From: Tetrahymena thermophila SB210
Lineage: Eukaryota > Ciliophora > Oligohymenophorea > Hymenostomatida > Tetrahymenidae
Assembly: GCF_000189635.1 (NCBI RefSeq)
Contig: NW_002476559.1
Coordinates: forward strand, 806,001-870,000
Length of the DNA: 64,000 nt
Direction of reading: 5' to 3'
In this document: positions 1 to 12,641 of the stretch, piece by piece
Layout of the letters: the number at the start of each line of letters is the position of its first letter
Numbering within the stretch: position 1 is the first letter of the stretch
Notes under the pieces: model-generated
Told to the model about the DNA's origin: nothing
The model's input: the letters and a program-made list of their open reading frames with translations, nothing else
Databases searched by the model: none
Program-made: the position numbers and the translations under genes

Positions 1-571
1 AAAATTATTAATTTGGTACCTAATAGATTGGTTTTTATGGCTATTATTAGTAAAATATATCATCTAAAGCAGTTAAATTAGCATTGAGAGCTTATGATAT
101 AGCTTAGGAATTTATTTATTGAATTGGATAACTTTAAGGTCTATCCATTTAACAGAAATCATCAAAAGGATTATAAGCTTAATTATATGCTAGTTGTGGT
201 TTTGCTTACTATTATTATGGGTAATTGTTGTACTAATTCTAAGCAAATAGAGAAATAGAATTAAAAGCTGGTGCTTGATTAAAATATTGATTATTAGCAG
301 CTAAGTAATCTTAATTATATCCAAATAAACTATTTTATTGATGATTTTGCTCTGTTTATTCTAATATATTTACATTTTTATATAAAAATGATGAATTATT
401 TATTTATGCTTTTTGATAATTAAATTAGATAAATTTACAAATCTGATTATGACCCTACTGTTAATTCTTTATAACATTTAATAAAGGTTGTATGTCTAAT
501 GGAGGCAAATCTTAATACTTTTAGTAACTATTATAGCCGCCAAATAAACCTTCTGAATTATCGTTGTACAT
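1..571 (-). CDS. Gln/Asn-rich protein, 3' end outside window
   Basis: The minus strand is open from an ATG at 571 to the window edge (190 codons, no TGA) when TAA and TAG are read as Gln. The product begins MYNDNSEGLFGGYNSYQ and is rich in Gln, Asn and Tyr, with runs such as PQQQQAK and short motifs such as NPFDDF. Low-complexity Q/N proteins of this type are common in ciliates, and no catalytic domain is visible. The frame stays open for at least nine codons upstream of the chosen ATG, so an upstream exon or earlier start is possible. The downstream part lies beyond position 1. Function is not recognised. Confidence 0.6.
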
Positions 572-1377
572 TACTTCTGATTGTGCTTTTATTTAGTATT
601 TTTTTTATTTTAAAAATTATTAAATTAATTGGATTATAAAAAAATTTTGGTTTATAATTTAATAATTTTTACAACTTGTAACTTATTCTATAAAATAATC
701 AAATAATTGAGCGTCTCCTTCAATAACAAAGCGTCTCTAATAAAAATTTAGAATCTAGTTTAAATTATAATAATTTAGGTTTTATCAATAGTATAGAAAA
801 AATTTTTTAAAATAGATTGAATAAATAAATATTATTGAAATCTGATAGAATCTAAATTATTGCAAAACATCAATAGTTTCATAAATATTTAAATATTTAT
901 GGTGAAACTTACTATTTGTTAAACCAAATATAAGATGTTAAGCAAAATACTAAAAACATTTTTATTATTCAAAATTTAAACTTTCTCTTTGCCTTTTTTA
1001 TGTTTAAAATTCAAAGTTAAAACGGTATTTTTTAGTTCATTTTTATTTATATTATTAAAGTATAGCATTAAGTTAATTTTAATATTGATAGATTCTAAAA
1101 ATTAAAATATTAATATCAGATTCTACTTCAAAATAAATTTTTGATTCTTTAAATTATTAATTTGAAAAAAAAATATTAAAACCTTTTAAAATAAAATAAA
1201 CTTTATTTGAAATTTAATTGTTAAACTAGCAAAATAAAAAATAAAAAATTGATATTTTTTTAGTTTTGAACCTATTAATGAAACATAATTTAACTTACTG
1301 ATTGATATAAAATGTTTATTAATTTTTTATATTAATAGAATACTTCAAAATGTAAATTAATTATTTTTATTTGGTTA
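572..1377. other. intergenic, A+T-rich
   Basis: About 0.8 kb between the upstream end of the Gln-rich gene and the stop of the REX4-like gene. Very A+T-rich with no sustained frame on either strand. It probably holds the promoter of the left gene and the 3' UTR of the right one. No repeat or RNA gene was recognised. Confidence 0.6.
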
Positions 1378-2400
1378 TCATTTCTTGCCTTGTTCTTAGT
1401 CTATTTGCTTTTAATATTTTTTATATATCAACAAAGCTGCTCTTGCATCAGAAATAGAGTCGTGAGAGCCTTCTTGGAAGGTAATTCCTAATTCTTATTT
1501 AACCATCTTTTTAAGAGAAACCTTTTTTCCTGATTACTTAAGTTCTTTATAATTTGAGATATCTCTGATCATTTTATCTTTGGGAGGCTCAAATTTGATG
1601 GAACTCAAATCATGCTATACTGAATGACCTACTATAATTTTGTCTTTAAGTATCTCAAATATTTTGTTTTTAACCTCTGGATAAGTAGGAGCATTTTTTA
1701 TGTGAGTAAATGTGATACCACTAACTTTAGTCAAATAATTTTTAATTTTCTTTTGAGGTCTTACATAGGTATCTAAAAGAACATGTCCATTATAATTTAC
1801 TATAGATACTCTAGCCAGTTCTTAAGTAGGAAAGCCGTCTTTTTGGCTAGCTTCGCACTGAACCATTTCACAATCTATTGCAACTATGGGAGTTACTCCT
1901 TTATATCCATCTTTTTAAGGTTCTAAGGACTTAAATACATTTTATTAATTACCCGAGCTTTCACTTGACTAACTTTTTTTATTGGTTATTTATTTTTTAG
2001 AGCTATTGTCTTCATTGTCATTGCTTTGAGTAGGTTGACTACTCATAAACTTTTTCCAATTACTAGAAACTTCCTATGGAGCTTTTTATTTTACATTTCT
2101 AATTTATTTCTATTATTTTACTTCTTCCCCATTTTCCTGATTATCTTTCTATTATTCATCTGTTTATTATTCATTTTTCTATTCAGTTTTCTAAACTTTA
2201 TTAAATTTTCTATCTTTCTAATGAACATTTTTGGCATCTCCAAATTAATTTTTGAACTTTTTTTTCACCTATCCACCAAATTGCTCTTCTAAATCATCTT
2301 TATTAGAGTTGTAACAACTAAAATCAAGGGATTCAAGTATCTTTAATTAAGAATCTTTCTCCTTTTTGATTAATTCTAAATCTTCTACTTAGTCAACCAT
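1378..2400 (-). CDS. REX4-like DEDDh 3'-5' exonuclease
   Basis: Single-exon gene of 340 residues, from ATG at 2400 to TGA at 1378-1380. Residues 1 to about 165 form a charged Lys/Gln/Ser-rich tail. The exonuclease domain follows and shows the three DEDDh motifs: AIDCEM (Exo I, Asp and Glu), GHSVQHDL (Exo II, Asp) and HDSISDARAALLIY (Exo III, His and Asp). The stretch LARVSIVNYNGHVLLDTYV is typical of the REX4/ISG20 branch of RNase T-like nucleases. Family members trim structured RNA, including pre-rRNA in the nucleolus (REX4 in yeast, REXO4 in animals), and that role is inferred here. The basic tail would suit nuclear RNA binding. All catalytic residues are present and no intron is needed. 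The main uncertainty is REX4 versus another REXO paralogue. Confidence 0.93.
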
Positions 2401-2894
2401 ATTGATTGTACTGCTTTTTTCTACTTATTTGTAAATTTTATAATAATTAAAATCTAAATCAATCTTAAAATTATTAAATTAATTTAAGCCCTTAAATTTT
2501 CTGACAAATATCCAAAGCGATAATTATAATTTAGAAAATTTAATTTGTGCTAGAAATGGTAAAAAAGTAATTAATAATAAAATTGATCTTAAATTAAATT
2601 AAATAAAAACATTGATAATTTTTAAAAATATTTAGAAAATAATTAAATTCTACTTCAAAAATATTAAATTTTTCAAAATTTATTTTATTAATTAAGTAAG
2701 TTTTTTCTTTAATAATAATAAGAATATAAAAATAATTAAGAGTTAAATTCAATAACTTTTATGAAAAATTGTTAATAAAATAAATTTATATGTAATGAAT
2801 AAATTTTAACAATTAAAAATGGATTTTACTATTAAGTAAGTAGATAAATAAATTGATTTTATCAATAAAAATTATATGGTATATATACTCTAAA
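2401..2894. other. intergenic, A+T-rich
   Basis: About 0.5 kb upstream of the REX4-like start. No coding frame is sustained. It presumably carries that gene's promoter. No recognisable motif. Confidence 0.5.
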
Positions 2895-3055
2895 GTTTAT
2901 TCAAATTGCTTTTATCTTATTCTATTAGAATTTCAATATTTTATCTCCAATACTATTGAACCAATAAGCCCAAGACAGAAATAAAATATACAATCATTTA
3001 TTAATGGACTGCTTGTATGTTAAATTTCTCTTTTGGAATTATAATTAGGATAATC
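2895..3055 (-). pseudogene. fragment of gene B 3' end
   Basis: A stand-alone, diverged copy of the last part of gene B. The minus strand gives DYPNYNSKREIQH and IFYFCLGLIGS, which match DYPNYNSQREIQH and FYFCLGFYGAS in the complete family member. It has no start and no upstream part of the gene, and its frame drifts soon after the match. It lies immediately downstream of the B copy at 3220, as a relic of an earlier tandem duplication would. Confidence 0.6.
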
Positions 3056-3219
3056 TTTAAATTTCAAAATATTTTTCAATTAATAATTTTAAATAAAAAA
3101 TATTTTATCAATAATAGAATACATTTAAACAAAAAAAAAAATATCTTAATTAAATTATTACCATAAATTAATTTTCAATAAAAATGATATGGTATATTCC
3201 ATGATTAATTAGAACTGCA

Positions 3220-3790
3220 TCAATTTTATTCTAGAATTTCAATAATTTAAATTTTATCTCCAATTCTACTTGCACCATAAAATCCAAGGCAGAAATAAAA
3301 TCTATAATCATTTTTTAACAGACTTCCTATATGTTAAATTTCTCTTTAGGAATTATAATTCGGATAATCTGTTATTTGAATGAAATAATTTGAAATTTAT
3401 ACTCTAATTTCGAAGAACTCTTCATTTGAATTTTTTTAATCATTTTTTTGATCAGATTTAATAGTATCTTAGATTTCAGAAGTACAAATCAATAGTCTAT
3501 AATTTGCATCATATTTTTTATTCTTGAAATCAGGGCTATATAATCCAAATTTAAAAGATGTTTTGTCTGATGCTTTTACAACTTTTATTCTAAAAGTATA
3601 ACTTTTATATCTATTTAAATTGTAATTCAAATAACATAAACTTTGCTAACAATAATAATAACTAAGATATTTTTCTTATTTTAATTAAGTCCAAAAATAA
3701 CCTTATTCGTCTATTCCTAAATCAAAATACTATTCTTCATCCCTATATTAGTCGAATTTCATTAGCATATAACCTTTTAGAAAGAGATTT
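3220..3790 (-). CDS. gene B, copy 1: C-terminal part, runs into gap
   Basis: Minus-strand frame ending in TGA at 3220-3222 and open up to the run of Ns. It encodes about 190 C-terminal residues, including FKFGLYSPDF, ISNYFIQITDYPNY and FYFCLGFYGAS. The same sequence occurs in the complete copy at 23498-25049, whose N-terminus has a Cys/His zinc-binding-like motif and a long coiled coil. Sequence right of the gap resumes in the 5' flank of that gene, so the start and about two thirds of the coding region are missing from the assembly. It faces away from gene C and would share an upstream region with it. Function is not recognised; the C-terminal part looks like a compact beta-rich domain. Confidence 0.7.
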
Positions 3791-3890
3791 NNNNNNNNNN
3801 NNNNNNNNNNNNNNNNNNNNNNNNNNNNNNNNNNNNNNNNNNNNNNNNNNNNNNNNNNNNNNNNNNNNNNNNNNNNNNNNNNNNNNNNNN
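3791..3890. other. assembly gap, 100 N
   Basis: A run of exactly 100 N, the usual placeholder for unknown length. Left flank matches 24068 and right flank matches 25187 in the second copy of this segment, so roughly 1.1 kb is expected to be missing: the 5' part of gene B copy 1. Confidence 0.95.
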
Positions 3891-4492
3891 TAAAATTATA
3901 AATAAATTCAGTTTAAAACACCTAAAAATTTCAAAAAAAAGCAACTATTTATCAAAAAATAAAATTTTAAAAAATTATTTACATTTATTTTGATTTTATG
4001 TGAATGTAAATGATAGCAAAAACTCAAAAAGTAATTCTTGGATACACTATATAGTAAAGTTTTATTTTTAAAAGCTAAATACAATTTTTTTTTTACAAAT
4101 ATAACCTAAAAAAGAGTAAATGATTTCATTTTAAGAGAGAACAAATTTAAATATTTTATTTTTGTTTATTAAAATAAACTCAAGAAAAATAAAGAAGAAG
4201 AGATGTATTTGTTTGTTTCAATAGCCTATTTATATGTAACGAATTAATTTACGTCCAATAATGAATGAGTGTTTGAAGTAAAAAGGTTATTTATGTTATA
4301 ATTTTTCAAAGACTAATAAAAAATAAATGATTGGTAAATTAATTTACTTTTCACTCTAATTATAATAAGATAATTTTTTTTACATTCTTAACAGAATCTA
4401 TTTTACATCACTTTTAATTAACTTAAATCAAATTAAATTTTTTCAATAAATCAATTATAAATCTTCTTTATTTAATTTCATATTTAGATGGA
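3891..4492. promoter_or_regulatory. shared upstream region of gene B and gene C
   Basis: Non-coding spacer between two genes that point away from each other. It is nearly the same as 25187-25793 in the second segment. It is A+T-rich and no specific factor site was recognised. A related, more diverged sequence precedes the decayed gene C copies at 14218-14517 and 27290-27580. The shared-promoter role is inferred from the head-to-head layout. Confidence 0.5.
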
Positions 4493-6893
4493 ATGATTAT
4501 TAATAATAATCATGAAAATGGAAGATATCTTATGAAATATAGTTCATGCGAACGAAAGGGTTCTTCTTAAATAATTAATGACACAAGGAAATTATAAGAA
4601 TAGCTAATAATGGAAAGCATGCAGAGGTTTTAATCAAAGTCTCCTAAGATAAATTCTTAATATAATCAAATAAATATTAGTGGATATAAAAAAAATGATT
4701 AAATTTTAGAGAAAGCATTTAAATAAATAGAGTAAATAAAGCATAAGCACTCACAAAACTTTAACGATTCTCATTTTAGTCTAGAAAGAATAGGTTTGAA
4801 TCCTAAATCTTTTCAGTGCATTGTTTATAAAAAATAGCAGAATAATTGCATTAATCCTATTTTAGAATACATAAATAGGAATAACATAGGTATTCCTTAA
4901 GAAATTTAATATAAATCAGAATTAAAAAAGAGTTTAATTAGCTAAAAGTAAAAATAAATGGAAGAACAATAGAACCATGATGATGCTCAGTATTATCCAG
5001 CTCAATAAGAAGCGTATTCTTTTATAGATAATCGGAGAAGCAAACTATAAACTAGGTACAAAGAGCTAAAAAATATTGAATAAGATCAAAATGAGTACTC
5101 TCAATAAGCATATGAGCAGTTAAAGAACATTTTAAGTCCTAAAAAAAAAAATAAAGTAAAAAAATTAATATCAAGTTTAAAAATAAAATAATTTTTTTCT
5201 AATTAAATAAATTAAATAGTAAGAAAATGAATTAGAGCATTTGAAATAACACAATTAGAGATATAAAGAAAAGTATTCTAAAAACCTTTAAAAAATTTAA
5301 ATCAAAAGCTAAATATCAAGTGTGGCATCTCCGAATAATTAATCACCATTAAGGATATTTTCTCCTCCAAAAAATATAGATTTTAATAACAAGAGTCAGG
5401 TTGGGAAATTAAATAAAAATGGTTTATTAAATAAGAGCGATATTATTTCTTCCTAGTCAACTCACCTTCAATCATAATAATAAGAAGCTATTTAAGATAA
5501 AAAGAATTAAAAAGGTGGATTGTAAAAAAAATTTGAGAAGAAAAGTGATTAGCTATTTGATTATCTAAATAATTCAAAGAATCCAATCACTGTCGAAGGA
5601 AAAATATATGTTAAAGATGATAATCAAAACAAATAAAGCCGCTTAAGATATTCTAAAGATGATTTGAATAAATAAGATTATGAATAAAATGATGATAGAC
5701 AAATGCGAAAGCATTCAACTCCAATTAAAGTTATTAACGACTTTAAAAATAATTTAAACTAGAATTAAACTAACAATTTAAATTAAAAGCACTCAAAATA
5801 GAGATACAATAAATCATAAGAAATTTAACATATCAATAAAACAGAAGCGAGTCAATTAACCTAGTAAGAATAGCTTTAAAGCTAAATAAACACAAATTTC
5901 TTAAATATTTAAAATTTAAACTAAAAAATTAAATAGTAAAATACGTCTTAAATTATTGATAACTAGCAATTCGACGATTCATTTATACTAAATCATCAAT
6001 CCCAAGTTAAATTAAAACAAAATTCTGTAAATATTCCAACTCACTCATATGAAATTATTATGTCTAATAAGCATTCAGATGTAGATCCCAAAAACTCTCA
6101 ACATAATTTAAATAATTAATCTGTCATTCTTAGATCAATAGCTGACTGCGAAGAAGCTGATATAGCAGTTCAATAGCATGAAATAGAAAAATAATGCAAA
6201 ACAAACAAATATCTTAGTAGACTTGGTCTTAATAATAAATACAGTAAAAGAGACTATTTAAAAGTGTAAAACTAAAGTTAAGTCAATAAAGAGTTTTTAA
6301 ATATAAATTTTGATAGTGAAAATCTAAATCCAAAGTCAAAGAATATTAATTAAATATCTTCTAAAGTATAATGTTCTAGCTAGAAGGCAGGTTTTAATGA
6401 AAAAATATATCCTTAACTAGGAGATCAAGTCTTTTAAAATAAGAAACAAAGATCTTTTACAACTTAATTTGAAAATAATTAGCATCTAAACAAATAAAAG
6501 TGTTAAGAAATTCTACCGCTAAATATAAAATATATCTCTAATTCAAATTAAGAAGTTAAAAATAGTTAATAATCCTATTAAAACTATAATCTATAGCATA
6601 AAAATAAATCACTATAATAACAAGTTGCTAAAGATTAAACACTTTTCTCCCAGCAAAATTATTTTATTAGTCCAGAATTATCTAGAAATATGAGCATTCT
6701 ACAACAATGCGAAAAAGAAAGTAAAAATATTAACTAATTGTCTAAACTTTGGGAGAAAAACATAGATAAAATGGTACTAGAAAAGAATAATTATGATTAA
6801 TAGTATAATAACCTTTAAGAATAAACTATCACAGAAGGAAAAACAAACATATATTAATATTATTAAAAATAAAGATTTAACACTGATTTTTGA
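4493..6893 (+). CDS. gene C: Asn/Gln/Lys-rich coiled-coil protein, two exons
   Basis: Coding exons 4493-5155 and 5220-6893, joined across a 64-nt GT...AG intron (5156-5219) at phase 0, give 778 residues. Without splicing, the first frame meets TGA just after the intron. The start MIINNNHENGRYLMKYSS is the first ATG of the frame; Met14 is an alternative. The protein is hydrophilic and rich in Asn, Gln, Lys and Ser, with heptad-like stretches, no signal peptide and no membrane segment. The single Trp lies near the end in LWEKNIDKMV. It is the only copy in the window without large gaps; four others are decayed. The last 30 or so codons differ in frame from all decayed copies, which share a different ending (see findings). 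Function is not recognised; its orientation suggests co-regulation with gene B. Confidence 0.72.
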
Positions 6894-7782
6894 AGTATAA
6901 TTTGTAAATTAATCAATCAATCAATCACCTTTTCTATCTTTTCTGTCATACTTATTTTTTAAGTTTAAACTTTTTAACTAAAAAAGAAAATTATTTTTGT
7001 AAAAGAAAAATAAAAATTTTTACAATAATAATAATAAAAAATTATTTTAAGCAATCTTAATTCTATATTCCTTATATTTAAAATTCATAAATATTAAAAG
7101 GTTTTATTGATTGTTTTATTCATTTATATATATCTATAGTACTGCCTTTTTCAAGGCTATATACACTAATCATAACAAGACTTATTAATTTAATAGTTTT
7201 AATTTCAATAAATTTTAGTATGACGCAAAATGGGTCTCAATTGTCAGTGCTATTATTTCTTTTGCTCTTTTGTTAATAACAGTAATACATATTATTTTGT
7301 TTCTTTTATTACCTGTTCTTTAATTTTAAATTTTTCAAGATGAATATTTATGCCCTCCGTGAAGTAACACGCAGCCTTAAGTCAAAAATCTTGTCAATAA
7401 TTGTCAATAAGGTGGGTAGTCGAATATTTTATTATTATACATTTTCTCGAGTTTAGATAATTTGATACGCATCTAAATAAAAAAACTAACACAATTAATT
7501 TCAATTTACATGATAAAATAAATATCTTTATTAAATTCTCAATAATATTAATTAGTACTTTTTATAAATATTTTTTTTAATCAATCAAAATGCAATAATT
7601 TAATAGTTATTTTTGAAGGTTTCTTTTTTGGTAATGGATTAAATAAAGAATTGACTTTTAATAAAAAATTATATTGTATATCTCTTATAACTTAATCTGC
7701 TGTTAACATAATTATTTAAAATTTTTGTAAACATAAAAAAAAAAAATTGTATTAGAATTTTACTCCATTAAAATAAAAAATT
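6894..7782. other. intergenic between gene C and D1 upstream repeats
   Basis: About 0.9 kb without a convincing gene. Sequence down to about 7130 is related to the 3' flanks of the decayed gene C copies. Around 7139-7167 there is a short segment that recurs inverted near 22234-22258. From about 7400 a block beginning CTTGTCAATAATTG recurs, diverged, upstream of D2, D3 and D4. A 37-codon frame at 7231-7341 is too short to support. Confidence 0.5.
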
Positions 7783-8680
7783 AAATAAAGAAATGTTTTA
7801 CAGAAATAATTTAAATATTAATAAAATTACAAGAAGAAGCTAATTAATTGAGTAGATAAATTATATGATTAATATTGCAATAATTTGTAATAGATACAAA
7901 CCTCTTCGATTTGAAAAATATAAAGTTCGATTCGGTTTGTGGAAAATTTAATTTTAATAAAATTTGATCTATTTTCTCATTAATAAGTTAAGCAGCCAGA
8001 ATTAAATAAGTAAATTAACATTTTTAAAGTAATTTATCTGACCATGTTTAATTATTTGTTTATTTACTTATTTAAAAACTTTTTTCAAAACTTTATTAGG
8101 AAGAAAAATAGAGTTCAATTGAAATTAAATGATTCTATAAAGGTTTATCTCAATTTAAATAGAAGACAGGATATGCGAATTATGTATTAATTAATATAAC
8201 CTAATATTAAAACAAAAAAATAAGCAAAATAAAATAAAGAAATGTTTTACAGAAATAATTTAAATATTAATAAAATTACAAGAAGAAGCTAATTAATTGA
8301 GTAGATAAAATTATATGGTTAATATTGTAATAATTTGTAATAAATACAAACCTGTTCGATTTGAAAAATATAAAGTTGATTCGGTTTGTGGAAAATTTAA
8401 TTTTAATAAAATTTGATCTATTTTCTCATTAATAAGTTAAGCAGCCAGAATTAAATAAGTAAATTAACATTTTTAAAGTAATTTATCTGACAATGTTTAA
8501 TTTTTTGTTTACTTATTTATAAGCTTTTTTCAAAACTTTATTTCGAAGAAAACTAGAGTTCAATTGAAATTAAATGATTTTATAAAGGCTTATCTCAATT
8601 TAAATAGAAGATAGGATATGCACTTTATGTATTATTTATTTAATATAAGCAAATATTAAAACAAAGAAATAAGCAAAATA
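7783..8680. repeat. tandem duplication upstream of D1 (2 x 449 bp)
   Basis: Two adjacent units, 7783-8231 and 8232-8680, nearly identical from start to end. Each contains the conserved leader block that precedes every D gene. Only the second unit touches the D1 start, so the promoter and leader of D1 appear to be duplicated. Similar single units precede D2 and D3, and several longer ones precede D4. Confidence 0.8.
8591..8634 (+). promoter_or_regulatory. conserved leader block of D1
   Basis: About 43 bp, beginning TATCTCAATTTAAATAGAAG and ending in CACTTTATGTATT, found 50-70 nt upstream of the start of all five D genes. Here it ends about 53 nt before the ATG. It may be a core promoter or 5' UTR element; the role is inferred from position and conservation only. 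Confidence 0.5.
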
Positions 8681-8686
8681 AAATAA

Positions 8687-11600
8687 ATGATGAAACTAAA
8701 GAATCTCTGCAAAATATTATATTTGTAAATTTTAGTTTAGATATCGTTTTAGATAGACTGTGTGATATAAAACTCTATACTTAATGTGCCTTCTACAGGT
8801 TGTAATCTTCCATCTGCATAAAATTAAATTACTTAGGTAGATAAGCTCATTTTAAACGGTTAGTTGAATATTAGTAGATACGCTTATTTATAGTATAAGA
8901 CTTTGGAAGCCAATGATGGAGCAGCTATGAATCTGAAATCGAATTACGAGCAAATTAAAATTGAAGACATAGGAACAGACACTTGTAGCTTAGAGTTACT
9001 TAAACCAGTAACTATGAGTTTGTCATCTTAATCTCAGAACTTTGTTTATGATATCTACTCTATTTCTAATAGTAATTAGCTAACTATAAGAGATTTGCCA
9101 TTAGGATTGTTTCATGGAGTAAAAATATTAATTTCTTCTCTATCAGGCCTGACAGAATATGCTATAGTTGATAAGATACTTGATCAAGTCGTATATCTAT
9201 AAAATCCTCTATAAAAAAATCATTTAAGTTGGTAGGTTGCAGGAAAATCTCTCTAAACATATTATCCTAAGTTAATAGTCATTGATGAATAAAGGATCAT
9301 CTTTAAAAAGTAATAAATTATAATATTTAGCTCTCTCTAAGCTTTTTTTTCTTCCTTAAAGACATATTTCATAATTTTATTTTCAAATATTTTATTTTTA
9401 ACTCAAAATTTAGAATATTTTTTATTTAATTAGCGCATGCTTAAAAATATTTCCTTAAAAGCCTCAAGATCTTTTAAACAACGCTGGAATTCTTTTTTAA
9501 GACATGAAAGGTCTTTCTTATGAGAATTAAGATCTAAGTAATATTGTAGGGCTTACTCAGTCAATATTTTTAAACTCTGATAACTTCACCAACCAATTCT
9601 TTTAGATTTAAGGATAAATAAGCAATATACTAATAATTGGAGTTAATGAACTTACTATTAATGATCAAACATAGCTTTCAAGTATATAATATATTAGTAT
9701 GTACAGGATGAACAAATCTTCACTTAATATTTTTGCTATACCTGATAATCTCAACCCAATTATATTAGATTCGTGGTATTTAAATGACTGCTAAGTTACT
9801 TTGTACTTAGATAACCCCATTGATACTTAACAATTACTAAATTCAAATTTATTAAATATTTAATTGAAAATCGTTAAGTCCTATAATGGTCCTCTATTAA
9901 TACAAAGTAATAACTTACTTAATTGTATTTTGAGCAAAGATAAAAATAGAGGATATCCCAGTGATTTAACCATTTAAGCTAACTAAATAGCAGGTAAGGA
10001 ACTAAATATGCAAAATTTTGATTTCTTAAATGCATATATCTTATAAAATTATTTTGATGGTACAAGGTTAATGTATGCCATCCTTTTATCATAATAAGTA
10101 AAGTAAGAAGTTAAATAAGCCAATATAGTAATAGATAGAAATATTTTCTCAAATTTTGAATATTAAGGCTATGATCTAATTACTACAACACTTTAAAGTA
10201 CTGGCTATTAGGAACCTGTTTTGTAATATAGTGAGTACATCTATTAAGTCACTTTAAAAACTAACATCTTTAACATTTTACCTAGTAGTTAACAGAAAGT
10301 CATTTTTTTACCCTCTTTAATTCTTAATTATTAATATTATCAGAATTATGATAGATATTTCTTAGCTCTCCCTCTTGATGATACGATATATCATAAGACA
10401 AAAACCTTGAGAAAATATCCTTTAACAAGCATAATTTATCACAAGCCTTTGTTTTTTTTTTGGAATTTCTTAGGATAAATTTCTTTTGATATTGGAAATG
10501 CTACTGGATATTACATGGATATAAAAACCTAAGAATTCAATCAAACTTGGTAAATAGGTACTACTTATTACATACTTGAAGATACAATATATAAGGCTTA
10601 CTTTAAATCAACCCTTGATAATTAACTATCAGCTGCTCCTGAGCAGCTCAATTTGTATACATTTAATTGGAAAGAAGATGCTATTATCCCACAAATTAAG
10701 ATTTATTTTAAATCATCAACCCCAATTTAAGCAATAAATGTTTAGTTGAATGGAAACCTAGTAGCTTCTGATGATGAATACGTTTCAATAGATCCTATAG
10801 ATGGATGCTTAAATGTTTATCCAAAAATATATGATAGTTTTAGAAAACCTATTAATATTACAATAACTAAATGCCAAGATGGATAGGTTTTATCAAACTA
10901 GCAATGCGTTTCTAACTGTCCAGATGGATAGCATCTACTTAATTCTGTCTGCTTAGATGGAAAATAAAAAGAAGGGTATTATTTTTAAAATAATTAATAT
11001 TTGCCATGTTTAGGAGGAGCAAATAATAATTGTAAAGCTTGTTCAACTTCAAATGACTGTTAAGAATGTTTTATTTTAGAAGTTTTATCGGGTTAGTTAT
11101 GCTATGTTGAATAGTATTAACAATTTTATTCAATAAGTGGTTTTCAGAATTGTTTTCAAAATTGCTAATATTGCTATGATCAATAAATTTGTAGTGTATG
11201 TGTTGAAGGATATGTTTTAAGCTAAGATCAAAATTCATGTAATCTTTGCCCATAAGGAAATTTTATCAAAGATAAGGAATGTATTTCATGCCCCTCTAAT
11301 TTTAATTGTGCAGACTGCTTTTCTGATTAGGCAGGATCATGTAGATCATGTAAACCTGGGTTTACATTAGTTAAAGGGTTTTGTTAATAAACATGCATTC
11401 AAAGTTAGTATCTTGATAATTTTGGCATATGCTAACCTTGTGATCCAACCTGCTTAGAATGCTCAGACAGTGGAAAAACTAATTGTACTAGATGCTCAAA
11501 AGGAAAAATTTTAAATGTATAGCCCTAATCTCAAACATGTGAACAAAGCACATGCACAAACCTTTAATTTTTAAATAATAATAATGTATGTCAAAACTGT

Positions 11601-12641
11601 TTTGATTAAACAAATCAAAATGGGTGCTTTGATTCTTATCCTAACTCTATTATTTGTGATTCTGGTCATTATGCTCAATAAAATGTATCTGGATGCTAAA
11701 TGTGTGACAAAAGCTGTAAAACATGCTAGTACTAATCCACGAACTGTATTGAATGTAATTAAGATTACTCATTTATTTCTGGGAATAGTGGTTAGTGTTA
11801 AAAGTGCTAAGATGGTTTCTATGCCCCTCTAAATGCGATAACTTGCCTTAGTTGTAGTAGTCCATGTAAAACTTGCTCTGGGTCCAGCAATAACTGCTTA
11901 ACATGTTTAGATGGTTTTTATTTTGATAGCAACAGCAGCAATGGAAAATGCATAAAATGTGATGTAAATTGCATGGAATGTATGAATACATCAACTTAAT
12001 GTACTAAATGCCCTTAAAATTCATACTTATCATCAAATAAATGTTTGAATTGTCCAGCAGGTTAATATGTTGATCCCAAGAGCTAATAATGCGCTAATTG
12101 TGATTTTTCTTGCTCTAAATGCTCAGAATCTTCAACAAATTGCACTGAATGTTATAGTGGTTAATTTTTGAGCAATGGATAATGCATAAAATGTGATGTA
12201 AATTGTAAGGAATGTATGAATATATCAACTTAATGTACTAAATGTCCTTAAAATTAATATTTATCATCAAATAAATGCTTAAGTGATTGTCCTACAGGAT
12301 AATATGCAGATTCTTAACTAAGAATATGTGAAGACTGTGACAAATCTAAGAGTAAAGAATGTTTAAAGATGTAAAATATAAAGTTAAGAGATACAAAAAA
12401 CGGTTTGGAGTAAGGCGCTTTAGTTGGAATAGCGCTTGGTTCTTTTGCATTTTTAACAGCAGTTATCATAACTCTACGTTATTTTTATAAAAAGAGAAAA
12501 TAAAATTTAGTTATTTAAATAGACCCAAATTTTAAGAATAATTTAGTTTATAGTAATACCTAAATTAATACACAGAGAGATATTGAAACAAAAAATTAGG
12601 AAGAAGCAAAAGAATAGACAGACTTTAAAGTAATAAATTGA
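8687..12641 (+). CDS. D1: Cys-rich single-pass surface protein
   Basis: Exons 8687-9309 and 9434-12641 join across a 124-nt GT...AG intron at phase 2, giving 1276 residues. The second ATG (8690) matches the start of the paralogues and is equally likely. Residues 1-25 look like a signal peptide (CKILYLQILVQISFQ). An extracellular part with few Cys follows to about 685. Then comes about 500 residues of CxxC-type modules resembling furin-like/growth-factor-receptor Cys-rich repeats, for example CDVNCMECMNTSTQCTKCP. A membrane helix lies at about 1200-1222 (ALVGIALGSFAFLTAVIITL), followed by the stop-transfer RYFYKKRK and a 50-residue tail. Type I topology at the cell surface is inferred. It is the first of five co-oriented paralogues. 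Receptor or surface antigen are both possible; no enzyme domain is seen. Confidence 0.88.

Larger units (their letters stand above)
3095..6585. repeat. segmental duplication 1, unit 1 (B+C segment)
   Basis: This interval and 23370-27116 are near-identical copies in the same orientation. Differences are the 100-N gap in unit 1, the 0.76-kb deletion in unit 2 and scattered small changes. Unit 2 ends at ACTACACTACCCG, where unique sequence begins. Confidence 0.85.

Noticed and set aside
2026-2292. 88-codon standard-code frame on the plus strand, hydrophobic product
   Set aside because: It is the antisense of the Lys/Glu/Gln-rich N-terminal tail of the REX4-like gene; a charged coding strand gives a hydrophobic-looking complement.
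7231-7341. 37-codon frame beginning MGLNCQCYYFF
   Set aside because: Too short, no homologue in the window and not preserved in the other spacers.
11584-11832. Plus-strand standard-code frames inside D1, D4 (40710-40958) and D5 (46533-46850)
   Set aside because: They are out-of-frame readings of the conserved Cys-rich part of the D genes, and the repetition merely mirrors the paralogy.
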